Assembly (NCBI RefSeq): GCF_000768705.1
Contig: NZ_AVPJ01000001.1
Coordinates: 310,001 to 374,000 of the forward strand
DNA from: Knoellia sinensis KCTC 19936
GTDB taxonomy: Bacteria; Actinomycetota; Actinomycetes; Actinomycetales; Dermatophilaceae
Direction of reading: 5' to 3'
DNA length: 64,000 bases
Positions 22,273-29,984 of the stretch are shown in pieces (positions within the stretch are counted from its first letter, which is position 1; each line of letters opens with the position of its first letter). The translations under genes were made by a program, and so were the position numbers. The notes below the pieces were generated by a model. That model saw nothing but the letters and a program-made list of their open reading frames with translations, searched no databases and was not told the DNA's origin.

Positions 22273-24797
22273 GGCTCCCTCACCAACAACGCGACGGGCA
22301 GGTCGACCAAGAGATCAGCCAGGGTCGCGTCCCCCGAGAACGGTCCAGTTGGCCTGCCGGACAACAGGTTTCGCCATCTGCCGTCCGGGAGCGAGACGCT
22401 GGCGCCACCCCAACCACCGGATGCCTCGAGACGGTCCGCTTCCCGGGTGACGACGGCGACCACGTGGGCGCCCGATGCGTCTCCCCGGGTCACAGCGAGC
22501 GCGTGGTCCGACGTGGTGGAGAGACCCGAGTAGGTCGCGCCGTCCCCGATGAAGGACCCGGCGCGGTCGCGCCGCGCGCGGAGGGCCGTCGTCGTGACGA
22601 GCAGCTTCTCGTCATCGAGGTCACGAGCCGGCTCCCCCGCGTCGAGGCTCGCCAGTCGGGTGCTGCGACGGTCGTAGTCGACCGCGCCTCGGTTGTCCGG
22701 GTCCACGAGGGTGAGCACCTCGAACTCGGCACCCTGGTAGACATCGGGCACACCGACCGCCATGAGCTGGAGGAGCTTCTGACCGAGGACGTTGGCCCGC
22801 ACCGACGCCGCGTGCTTCGACAGCCAGCTCTCGGCGTGAGCACCGATCGAGGAGTCGGCCACGACCCCACGCGCGAACGCGACGACTGCAGCCTCGTAGT
22901 CGGCGTCTCCGTCGACCCACGCCGTGTGGTCCTTGGCCTCGCGCACCGCCTTGAGGACGTAGGTCTCGATTCGGTCCGCACTGATCGGCCAGGTGCCGAC
23001 GACGGTCTGCCAGACGAGGTACTCCGTGGCCGGATCGACTTTGTGCCCGATTGGGACACGTTCCGTCGGCCGAAGGCCTCCGTCGGACGTGTCCCAATCG
23101 GGCACAAAGTCGGGTTGGGCGGCCAAGTTCGAGGCTTCGTGCACCCACGACGACCACTGCTCCGCCGACTCGGCCAACGTCATGAGTCGGGCCCTAACGT
23201 CCTCGGACCGCTTCGTGTCGTGAGTCGTCAAAGTCGTCATCGTCGCGGGCCACGTCGTCAGCTGACGCAGCTGGAACGCGTGGAACTCGTCGGCACCGAT
23301 CGACAGGTGCGCCGGGTGGCCGCCGACTTCATTGGCGCCAGTCATGCGCGCCCAGCGATAGAACGCCGTGTCCTCGATCCCCTTGGCCATGACCGGGCCG
23401 CACGTCTGCTGGAACCGCACGACGAGTTCGGAGCGAGCGGCCTCGGCATCAGCCTGAGCCTGAGGGACATCCCCGCCGGACACGAGTCGGCAGACCAGCG
23501 CGAGGGCGTCGTGGTCGGTGGGTTCGAGCAGAGCCCGCGCGCGCTCCTGCGCCTGGTCCAGGACCTCGAGCTGGTCCGGCGCTGCCGGTCGTCCGGGCAC
23601 GACGTAGGCGCGGTAGCGGTCCATCGAGGCGAGCAGCGCCTCGAGAGCACGCCGGAGTGGTTCGACGTCCTCCCCCGGAACGACCGTCTCGACGAGTCGC
23701 ATGAGTCGGTTGACCTCGGCTGCCTGGACGGTCTCGACGACGAGCTGCTTCGACTCGAGCACGACCGCGTCGAGCGACTCCCGACCGGGAGCATGCTCGC
23801 TCCATAGCGCATCCAGGACGCCCACACCAGCACCCGACGTCATGACCTGCTGCACCCGCAGCAACGTGTCGTAGCCGGTCGTCCCGGCGCACCGCCACGA
23901 AGGCAACTGCTCCTCACCCTCGAGGATCTTCTCCGCGACGACCCACGCCCCACCTGTGGCGTCGGCCAGGCGCGCGAGGTAGCCCTCAGGGTTGGCCAGA
24001 CCATCGGGATGGTCGATGCGGAAGCCGTCGATCGAGCCGTCCTGCCACAGCGACAGGAGCAGTTCATGGGTGGCGTCGAAGACCTCGGGCTCCTCCACCC
24101 GGATCGCCTTGAGCGAGGTCACATCGAAGAACCGCCGATAGTTCAGGTCCTCCGCGCCGTCGCGCCAGTGCGCAAGGCGATAGTGCTGTGCCGCAACGAG
24201 ATCAGCCAGCTCCAGCTCACCCGTTCCGGGCGCGACAGGGAACTCGTGGTCGTAGTAGCGCAGCACGGTCTCGTCGCCCGCACGTCCCCCGTCGGCGGCA
24301 ACGGAGAGTTCTCCGGACGCCAGGACGTCGGCCAGCGGCGACCCCAGGACGGGCATGAGGACCCGGCCGTCCTCGGCCTCCCACTCGGTGTCGAACCAGT
24401 TCGCGAAGGCCGACTCCCGCCCGTCGCGCAACACCGACCAGAGAGGCGCATTGCGCCACGTCTGCTCCGGCACCGTCATGTGGTTGGGGACGACGTCGAC
24501 GATGATGCCGAGCCCCGAGGCGTGTGCCGCGGTCACGAGCCGGTCGAACGCCGCGCGCCCTCCCGCCTCCTCACTGAGGCGCGTGTGGTCAACCACGTCG
24601 TAGCCATGCGTCGACCCCGGTGCCGCCTGGAGAATCGGTGACAGATAGAGGTGCGAGACACCCAACGATGCGATGTATGCCGTCCGCTCGGCTGCGGCGT
24701 CGAAGCCGAACTCGCCATGGAGCTGGAGCCGGTAGGTCGAGGTGGGCGCAGCGCGACCGGAGTCGCGGGCGAGGACGGGGGCGGACGGCATACGCAT
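22269..24797 (-). CDS. treY: Malto-oligosyltrehalose synthase with an in-frame palindromic insertion
   Basis: TreY converts the reducing-end alpha-1,4 linkage of malto-oligosaccharides to the alpha,alpha-1,1 linkage of trehalose. Characteristic sequences are TSTYRLQLHGEFGFDAA, SHLYLSPILQAAPGSTHGYD, VDVVPNHM, the catalytic Asp in DGFRIDHPDGLANP, and EYLVWQTVVGTWP. The start at 24797 forms TGATG with the treX stop. Residues ~563-587 are encoded by a 25-bp perfect palindrome plus loop (see the repeat at 23036-23112) placed just before the EYLVWQT core; I expect most homologues to lack this segment. The frame stays open, so the enzyme may still work with a surface loop extension. Length is 842 aa. 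Confidence 0.93.
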   Translation of the reverse strand: MRMPSAPVLARDSGRAAPTSTYRLQLHGEFGFDAAAERTAYIASLGVSHLYLSPILQAAPGSTHGYDVVDHTRLSEEAGGRAAFDRLVTAAHASGLGIIVDVVPNHMTVPEQTWRNAPLWSVLRDGRESAFANWFDTEWEAEDGRVLMPVLGSPLADVLASGELSVAADGGRAGDETVLRYYDHEFPVAPGTGELELADLVAAQHYRLAHWRDGAEDLNYRRFFDVTSLKAIRVEEPEVFDATHELLLSLWQDGSIDGFRIDHPDGLANPEGYLARLADATGGAWVVAEKILEGEEQLPSWRCAGTTGYDTLLRVQQVMTSGAGVGVLDALWSEHAPGRESLDAVVLESKQLVVETVQAAEVNRLMRLVETVVPGEDVEPLRRALEALLASMDRYRAYVVPGRPAAPDQLEVLDQAQERARALLEPTDHDALALVCRLVSGGDVPQAQADAEAARSELVVRFQQTCGPVMAKGIEDTAFYRWARMTGANEVGGHPAHLSIGADEFHAFQLRQLTTWPATMTTLTTHDTKRSEDVRARLMTLAESAEQWSSWVHEASNLAAQPDFVPDWDTSDGGLRPTERVPIGHKVDPATEYLVWQTVVGTWPISADRIETYVLKAVREAKDHTAWVDGDADYEAAVVAFARGVVADSSIGAHAESWLSKHAASVRANVLGQKLLQLMAVGVPDVYQGAEFEVLTLVDPDNRGAVDYDRRSTRLASLDAGEPARDLDDEKLLVTTTALRARRDRAGSFIGDGATYSGLSTTSDHALAVTRGDASGAHVVAVVTREADRLEASGGWGGASVSLPDGRWRNLLSGRPTGPFSGDATLADLLVDLPVALLVREP
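23036..23112. repeat. Dispersed palindromic element, copy inside treY
   Basis: Arms 23036-23060 and 23088-23112 are perfect 25-nt inverted repeats with a 27-nt loop. Relative to the intergenic copies, both arms carry matching changes (GTGCCCGATTGGGAC against GTGCCCCGTTGGGAC), so pairing is kept. On the coding strand it is read as DFVPDWDT, a loop, then RVPIGHKV, in frame within TreY. Confidence 0.92.
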
Positions 24798-26977
24798 CAG
24801 ACCTTGCGTTCCGAGGTCGCGGCTCCCGTCGGCACGGGAGCGGACTCGCGCGGGCATCGCAGGATGACCACGGACCGCGGGCCGACCGCCAACGCCGAGT
24901 CGGCCTCGTGCCACCCGGGATCGACGACGTCAGCGCTCGTGTCGATCTCGATGAGCCACCGCTCGCCCCACTCCGCGGAAGGGAGGGTGAAGGCCGCCTC
25001 GTCGTTGTCGGCGTTGAGCAGGACGAGGAAGTCGTCGTCGGTGATCATCTGGCCACGGGAGTCGGGCTCGTGAATGGCGTGACCGTTGAGCCACACGGCG
25101 ACCCGCAGGGCATCACCGCTCCAGTCCGCCTCCTCCATCGGCTCCCCCACTGGCTTGAGCCAGTAGATGTCGCCCAGCGTCGACTGGCCACCGTGGTCGG
25201 CCGACCCGGCGAAGAATCGGCGACGACGGAACACGGCGTGGTTGCGGCGCAGACGCACGACGGCCTTGGTGAACTCGAGCAGTTCGAGTTGGTCCTCATC
25301 GAGCTCCCAGTCGACCCACGCGATCTCGTTGTCCTGGCAGTAGACGTTGTTGTTGCCGCCTTGGGTGCGGCCGATCTCGTCTCCGTGGCTGATCATCGGC
25401 ACGCCCTGCGAGAGCAGGAGGGTGGTGAGGAAGTTGCGGAGCTGCCGCAGGCGAAGCGCACTGATCTCCGGGTCGTCGGTCGGCCCCTCCACGCCGTGGT
25501 TCCACGACCGGTTGTGGCTCTCGCCGTCCTGCCCGCCCTCACCGTTGGCGGCGTTGTGCTTCTCGTTGTAGGACACGAGGTCCCTGAGGGTGAAGCCGTC
25601 GTGGGCGGTGATGAAGTTGATCGACGCGATGGGCTTGCGGCCACTGTGCTCATAGAGGTCACTCGACCCGGTGAGTCGAGAAGCGAACTCCCCCAACGTT
25701 GCCGGCACGCCGCGCCAGAAGTCCCGGACCGTGTCGCGGTATTGCCCGTTCCACTCGGTCCACATGGGCGGGAAGTTCCCGACCTGGTATCCGCCGTCGC
25801 CGACATCCCACGGCTCGGCGATGAGCTTGACCTGGGAGATGACCGGGTCCTGCTGGATGATGTCGAAGAAGGCCGAGAGCTTGTCGACCTCGTGGAATTG
25901 CCGCGCGAGGGTGGCAGCGAGGTCGAACCGGAAGCCGTCGACGTGCATCTCGGTGACCCAGTAGCGCAGCGAGTCCATGATGAGCTGCAGCACGTGCGGG
26001 TTGCGCATGAGCAGGCTGTTGCCGGTTCCGGTCGTGTCGTAGTAGTGCTGCTTGGCGGTGTCGACGAGCCGGTAGTAGCTCGCGTTGTCGAGGCCACGGA
26101 AGCACAGGGTCGGACCGAACTCGTTGCCCTCGGCGGTGTGGTTGTAGACGACGTCGAGGATGACCTCGATGTCGGCTTCGTGCAGTGCCTTGACCATCGC
26201 CTTGAACTCGGTGACCTGCTGGCCCTGCTGTCCGCGCGCATAGGCGTTGTGCGGTGCCAGGAAGCCGATGGTGTTGTAGCCCCAGTAGTTCGACAGACCC
26301 CTGGCCTGGAGCGTGGTGTCCTGAACGTACTGGTGCACCGGCATGAGCTCGATCGCGTTGATCCCGAGCGCCTTGAGGTGGTCGATGATCACGGGGTGAC
26401 CGATCGCGGCATACGTCCCGCGAATGTCCTCGGGCACGTCGGGGTGCGTCATCGTGAGGCCCTTGACATGGGCCTCGTAGATGACCGTGTCGTGGTAGTC
26501 GTGGCGCGGTGGGCGATCGTGACCCCAGTCGAAGTAGGGGTTGATCACGACGCTGAGCATCGTCTTGCCGAGCGAGTCGTCGGTGTTGCGCTTCGCGGGC
26601 TCCAGGAAGTCGTAGGAGAAGAGCGCCTGGTCGTTGGTCACCTGCCCCTCGATGGCCTTGGCGTAAGGGTCCAGGAGCAGTTTGCTGGGGTCGCACCGAT
26701 GGCCGGCTTCCGGCTCATAGGGCCCGTGCACTCGATAGCCGTAGCGCTGGCCGGGTTGCAGACCCGGGATGTAGCAGTGCCAGACGAAGTGGTCCACCTC
26801 GGGAACGGCGATGCGCGTCTCCACGCCGTCGTCGTCGATGAGGCACAGCTCCACCACGTCCGCGACCTCACTGAAGAGAGCGAAGTTCACTCCGCTTCCG
26901 TCGTAGGTCGCACCCAAGGGGTATGCCGTTCCGGGCCAGATCTCCATGGCCGCCTTCCACGTTGTCTCGCCTGTCAT
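24797..26977 (-). CDS. treX: Glycogen debranching enzyme TreX/GlgX
   Basis: This GH13 isoamylase-type enzyme hydrolyses alpha-1,6 branches of glycogen and supplies linear malto-oligosaccharides to TreY. A CBM48 domain (GATYDGSGVNFALFSE, GYRVHGPY) precedes the barrel: VYNHTAEGN, nucleophile in DGFRFDLAATLAR, acid/base Glu in KLIAEPWDVGDGGYQVG, and NFITAHDGFTLRDLVSYNEKHN (written here as NFITAHDGFTLRD and LVSYNEKHN). GGNNNVYCQDNEIAWVDW is a GlgX hallmark. The 726-aa length is standard. ATG 26977 has a GAGGAG ribosome-binding site; it is divergent from fabG across 123 bp and starts the treXYZ operon. Confidence 0.96.
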   Translation of the reverse strand: MTGETTWKAAMEIWPGTAYPLGATYDGSGVNFALFSEVADVVELCLIDDDGVETRIAVPEVDHFVWHCYIPGLQPGQRYGYRVHGPYEPEAGHRCDPSKLLLDPYAKAIEGQVTNDQALFSYDFLEPAKRNTDDSLGKTMLSVVINPYFDWGHDRPPRHDYHDTVIYEAHVKGLTMTHPDVPEDIRGTYAAIGHPVIIDHLKALGINAIELMPVHQYVQDTTLQARGLSNYWGYNTIGFLAPHNAYARGQQGQQVTEFKAMVKALHEADIEVILDVVYNHTAEGNEFGPTLCFRGLDNASYYRLVDTAKQHYYDTTGTGNSLLMRNPHVLQLIMDSLRYWVTEMHVDGFRFDLAATLARQFHEVDKLSAFFDIIQQDPVISQVKLIAEPWDVGDGGYQVGNFPPMWTEWNGQYRDTVRDFWRGVPATLGEFASRLTGSSDLYEHSGRKPIASINFITAHDGFTLRDLVSYNEKHNAANGEGGQDGESHNRSWNHGVEGPTDDPEISALRLRQLRNFLTTLLLSQGVPMISHGDEIGRTQGGNNNVYCQDNEIAWVDWELDEDQLELLEFTKAVVRLRRNHAVFRRRRFFAGSADHGGQSTLGDIYWLKPVGEPMEEADWSGDALRVAVWLNGHAIHEPDSRGQMITDDDFLVLLNADNDEAAFTLPSAEWGERWLIEIDTSADVVDPGWHEADSALAVGPRSVVILRCPRESAPVPTGAATSERKV

Positions 26978-27100
26978 GACTCCTCACACGGGACGACGGC
27001 GGCCCACGTGGCGCGAGCAACAGCCGTCGCCGATCGCTGCTGGGTAGGGTTCGCGCAGAGATCCAACCTATCGAACCCGACCCCTTCCGGAGGAACCACC

Positions 27101-27856
27101 GTGTCTGTCTCTCGTACCGCTGTCGTCACCGGAGCTGCCCGCGGTATCGGTGCCGCGACAGCGCGCCGCCTTGCGAAGGACGGGTATGCCGTCGCGGTCG
27201 TCGACCTCGACGAGGCTGCGTCCGAGCTGGTCGCCGCGTCGATCCGGGACGCGGGCGGGTCCGCCATCGGCGTGGGCATCGACGTGTCGGACGCCGAGCA
27301 GGTCGAGCCGGGTGTGGCACGCATCGCCGACGAGCTCGGCGCCCCCGTCGTGCTCGTCAACAACGCCGGGATCATCCGCGACAACCTTCTGTTCAAGATG
27401 TCCGAGGCCGACTGGGACTCGGTCATGAACGTCCACCTGCGCGGCGCCTTCCTCATGACGAAGGCCTGCCAGTCGCACATGACGGCCGAGAAGTTCGGGC
27501 GCATCGTCAACCTCTCGTCGAGCTCTGCCCAGGGCAACCGCGGGCAGGCGAACTACTCGGCGGCCAAGGCCGGGCTCCAGGGCTTCACCAAGACCCTGGC
27601 AATCGAGCTCGGCAAGTTCGGGGTGACGGCCAACGCCGTGGCGCCCGGCTTCATCCAGACCGACATGACTGCCGCGACGGCCGAGCGGGTGGGCGTGTCG
27701 TTCGAGGACTTCCTCGCACACGCTGCGTCACAGACGCCCGTCGGACGCGTGGGCCAGCCCGACGACATCGCGGCGACGATCTCGTTCCTCTGCTCCGAGG
27801 AGGCGGGCTTCGTCTCCGGACAGGTCATCTATGTGGCGGGCGGTCCGCTCGACTGA
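27101..27856 (+). CDS. fabG: 3-oxoacyl-ACP reductase / SDR oxidoreductase
   Basis: An NAD(P)H-dependent short-chain dehydrogenase of 251 aa. The Rossmann motif is VVTGAARGIGAATARRL, NNAG appears as LVNNAGIIRDNLLFKM, and the catalytic Ser, Tyr and Lys are in NLSSSSAQGN and ANYSAAKAGLQGFTK. The sequence is FabG-like, but the tail and lack of other fatty-acid-synthesis neighbours leave open a degradation or polyketide role. GTG 27101 has a strong CCGGAGGA ribosome-binding site; a TAGGGT box at ~27047 gives a normal leader. The next gene begins 2 bp downstream. Confidence 0.93.
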   Translation: MSVSRTAVVTGAARGIGAATARRLAKDGYAVAVVDLDEAASELVAASIRDAGGSAIGVGIDVSDAEQVEPGVARIADELGAPVVLVNNAGIIRDNLLFKMSEADWDSVMNVHLRGAFLMTKACQSHMTAEKFGRIVNLSSSSAQGNRGQANYSAAKAGLQGFTKTLAIELGKFGVTANAVAPGFIQTDMTAATAERVGVSFEDFLAHAASQTPVGRVGQPDDIAATISFLCSEEAGFVSGQVIYVAGGPLD

Positions 27857-27858
27857 TC

Positions 27859-28902
27859 GTGGCCGCTGAGACGCCGCAGCAGCGGCCCACGGGCGCGCGA
27901 GACCGGTCCCTCGACGTCGCGAAGGGCCTGGCGATCGCCGCCATCGTCGTGTCGCACGTCCTGCGCGGCCTGGCCTCCCCCGACACGGTCCCGCGCATCT
28001 CGGAGCCCTTCCTCGAGGTCGACGACGCGCTGTACTCGTGGCACATCGTCGTGTTCGCGATCGTCGCGGGAGCCTTCCTTCCCAGCGGCGTCGAGAAGCG
28101 AGGTTCGTGGACCTATGTGCGTTCGCGGGTCGCCCTGTTCACTTGGCTCTACGTGCTGTGGACGGTGATCCAGGCGGGACTGAAACAGCTCGAGTCCGTC
28201 GCGGGCGGCGAGGCGTTCGACACGCGAGGTTTCCTCGAAGCGTTCGTCACGGCATACGGACAGCTCTGGTGGCTCGCATTCATGGTTCTCGCGACGGTGC
28301 TGGCGGCGGTCGTACGCCCCTGGCGCCATCCGATCCTGGCCGGGGTGTCCTTCCTGGTGGTCGGAGGATTCGCATTCCTCGTCTGGGGGTGGACCGGGCC
28401 CTGGGTGTTCCAGGAGGGGCTCGCGCTTCTCGCGTTCTTCTGGGCCGGTGTCCTCGCGGGCCGCCCGGGGCTGGTCAGGGTCACCACGTCCGGGGCGACC
28501 CCGTGGATTGCCACGCTGGGGTTGGGGCTCGGCGTGGTGCTGCTGGTCATGGACGACCCGATGCCGCCCACGTCCTACCTCGGGACGCGGACCACGCTCG
28601 GCGTCGTGCTCGGCGTCGTCGCGTCGACCGCCCTGTCGGTGGGCGTCCTCGCCCTGTCCGGGCTGCTGGCGCGGACGCCCCTTGTCCGTCCGATCGGGCT
28701 GCTCGGGCAGCGCTCGCTCGAAATCTTCCTGGCCCACATCCTCGCTCTGACGTGGTCTCGCCAGCTCCTGATGTCACTGGGTCTCGACGGTGTGGCGATC
28801 CACCTCGTCGTCGGCACGGCGGTCGGCCTGCTCCTCCCGCTCGGTGTGTGGCGGCTCGGGCGGCGCGTGGGCTTCCCGTGGCTCTTCCAACACCCCCACT
28901 AG
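27859..28902 (+). CDS. Membrane acyltransferase 3 family protein
   Basis: A ~347-aa polytopic membrane protein with about ten hydrophobic segments. The beginning RDRSLDVAKGLAIAAIVVSHVL matches the acyltransferase-3 family N-terminal helix with its conserved His, and SLEIFLAHILAL resembles the C-terminal helix. Such proteins transfer acyl groups to sugars or cell-envelope polymers. The acceptor is unknown. The GTG start lies 2 bp after fabG, so the pair is an operon. A palindromic element begins 5 nt after the stop. Confidence 0.82.
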   Translation: MAAETPQQRPTGARDRSLDVAKGLAIAAIVVSHVLRGLASPDTVPRISEPFLEVDDALYSWHIVVFAIVAGAFLPSGVEKRGSWTYVRSRVALFTWLYVLWTVIQAGLKQLESVAGGEAFDTRGFLEAFVTAYGQLWWLAFMVLATVLAAVVRPWRHPILAGVSFLVVGGFAFLVWGWTGPWVFQEGLALLAFFWAGVLAGRPGLVRVTTSGATPWIATLGLGLGVVLLVMDDPMPPTSYLGTRTTLGVVLGVVASTALSVGVLALSGLLARTPLVRPIGLLGQRSLEIFLAHILALTWSRQLLMSLGLDGVAIHLVVGTAVGLLLPLGVWRLGRRVGFPWLFQHPH

Positions 28903-28907
28903 GTGCC

Positions 28908-28976
28908 TGCGACTTTGTGCCCCGTTGGGACACTCGTCGCTGCGCTCCTCGTGTCCCAACGGGGCACAAAGTCGCA
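28908..28976. repeat. Dispersed palindromic element, copy 3
   Basis: Arms 28908-28933 and 28951-28976 are perfect 26-nt inverted repeats sharing the core GACTTTGTGCCCCGTTGG with copy 1. The 17-nt loop is, on the other strand, GAGGAGCGCAGCGACGA, which resembles the loop of copy 1 (GAGCGCCAGCGAG). It sits between the acyltransferase stop and the arsR promoter. Confidence 0.93.
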
Positions 28977-28988
28977 GGGTTGCCGTAC

Positions 28989-29018
28989 TTGACGGCTTGG
29001 CTAATTATCCGTTAGGTT
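28989..29018 (+). promoter_or_regulatory. Promoter/operator of the ArsR-SRPBCC operon
   Basis: A near-consensus -35 box TTGACG at 28989-28994 is followed after 18 nt by TAGGTT at 29013-29018. The GTG start at 29025 is then at the expected transcription start, so the mRNA is probably leaderless. The AT-rich TAATTATCCGTTAGGTTAAC stretch covering the -10 box is the likely binding site of the ArsR repressor. Confidence 0.65.
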
Positions 29019-29024
29019 AACAAC

Positions 29025-29399
29025 GTGACCGACGCACTCAGCACGACGTTCGCCGCCCTGGCCGACCCGACGAGGCGAGCCATCCTGGCTCGACTCTCCT
29101 CGGGGGACGCCACCGTCGGCGAACTGGCCGAGCCGTTCGAATTGTCACTGCCCGCGATCTCGAAGCACCTCACGGTTCTCGAGAAGGCCGGGCTGATCAC
29201 CAAGAGCCGGGATGGGCAGCGGCGCCACTGCCGCATCTCGGTCGCCCCCCTCAAGGACGCGACGTCGTGGCTCGAGCTCTACCGCCAGCACTGGGAGCAG
29301 CAGTTCGACAACCTCGGCGACTACCTCGCGACCATCCACGAGCCTCCGGCCGACGGTCGAGGCACCCGCAGCACCGCACCCAAGGAGAACCCGTCATGA
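29025..29399 (+). CDS. ArsR-family winged-helix repressor
   Basis: A 124-aa DNA-binding regulator. The HTH region is LADPTRRAILARLSSGDATVGELAEPFELSLPAISKHLTVLEKAGLI (seen as LADPTRRAILARL, VGELAEPFELSLPAISKHL and TVLEKAGLI). No metal-binding CxC motif is present, so it belongs to the non-metal subgroup usually paired with SRPBCC proteins. Its stop overlaps the SRPBCC start by 4 bp, and it is probably autoregulated from the AT-rich operator directly upstream. The signal sensed is unknown. Confidence 0.92.
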   Translation: MTDALSTTFAALADPTRRAILARLSSGDATVGELAEPFELSLPAISKHLTVLEKAGLITKSRDGQRRHCRISVAPLKDATSWLELYRQHWEQQFDNLGDYLATIHEPPADGRGTRSTAPKENPS

Positions 29400-29902
29400 G
29401 CACCGCCGCCACGGGCGCCCACGAGCGCGCCACCATCACCACCTCCGGCCCGGAGATGGTCATCACCCGCACTTTCCCCGGCACCGCCGACCTCGTCTTC
29501 GAGGCCATGACCAACCCCGAGCACATCCGCAAGTGGTGGGGAGCCGGGCACGGCGAGATGACCGTGTGCGAGGTCGACCTCCGTGAAGGCGGGGCCTGGC
29601 ACTTCGCCCAGGTCGCCGACTCCACCGGCGACGAGGTCTCGTTCTCCGGTCACTACAAGTCGATCGACCGCCCGGGCCGCCTCGTCCACACAGAGCGCTT
29701 CGACAACATCGAGAGCCCCTACTCGGTCATCGACACGACGTACACCGAGAACGACGGCCAGACCGAACTGCGAGCGGTCATCACCTACGACTCACCCGAG
29801 ACCGTCCAGGCGGTTGTCGACTCCGGGATGGAGCACGGACTCCAGGCAAGCTACGACGCGATCGACGACGTCCTCGCCGAACTCGCCGCAGCCCGAGCCT
29901 GA
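29396..29902 (+). CDS. SRPBCC/AHSA1-domain protein
   Basis: A 168-aa START/Bet v1-like fold protein of the Hsp90-activator-homology (AHSA1) group. Segments ITRTFPGTADLVFEAMTNPEHIRKWWGAG (read as ITRTFPGTADLVFEAMTNP and EHIRKWWGAG), FSGHYKSIDRPGRLVHTERF and the C-terminal helix MEHGLQASYDAIDDVLA are typical. The fold binds hydrophobic ligands. ArsR pairing is common for this family and suggests response to a small organic or stress signal. AAGGAG precedes the ATG. Confidence 0.9.
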   Translation: MSTAATGAHERATITTSGPEMVITRTFPGTADLVFEAMTNPEHIRKWWGAGHGEMTVCEVDLREGGAWHFAQVADSTGDEVSFSGHYKSIDRPGRLVHTERFDNIESPYSVIDTTYTENDGQTELRAVITYDSPETVQAVVDSGMEHGLQASYDAIDDVLAELAAARA

Positions 29903-29908
29903 AGTCGA

Positions 29909-29977
29909 AGCAGTCGAGAGTAGGGAATTTCCTGCCTTCACTCCGAGGGGGCGGGACTTTCCCTACTCTCGACTGCT
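29909..29977. repeat. Unrelated long palindrome between convergent genes
   Basis: Arms AGCAGTCGAGAGTAGGGAA at 29909-29927 and its exact complement at 29959-29977 enclose 31 nt, and imperfect pairing continues inwards. It begins 7 nt after the SRPBCC stop and ends 8 nt before the acyl-CoA dehydrogenase stop on the other strand, so it can serve as a bidirectional terminator. Its arms differ from the GACTTTGTGCC family. Confidence 0.75.
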
Positions 29978-29984
29978 CCTGGGT

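Noticed and set aside
24620-27100. Long open frame fused upstream of fabG
   Set aside because: The upstream ~825 codons are antisense to treX and treY. FabG similarity and a strong ribosome-binding site begin at GTG 27101.
29909-29977. Copy of the GACTTTGTGCC palindromic family
   Set aside because: Only a short GACTTTCCC resemblance exists; arms and loop differ, so it is listed separately.
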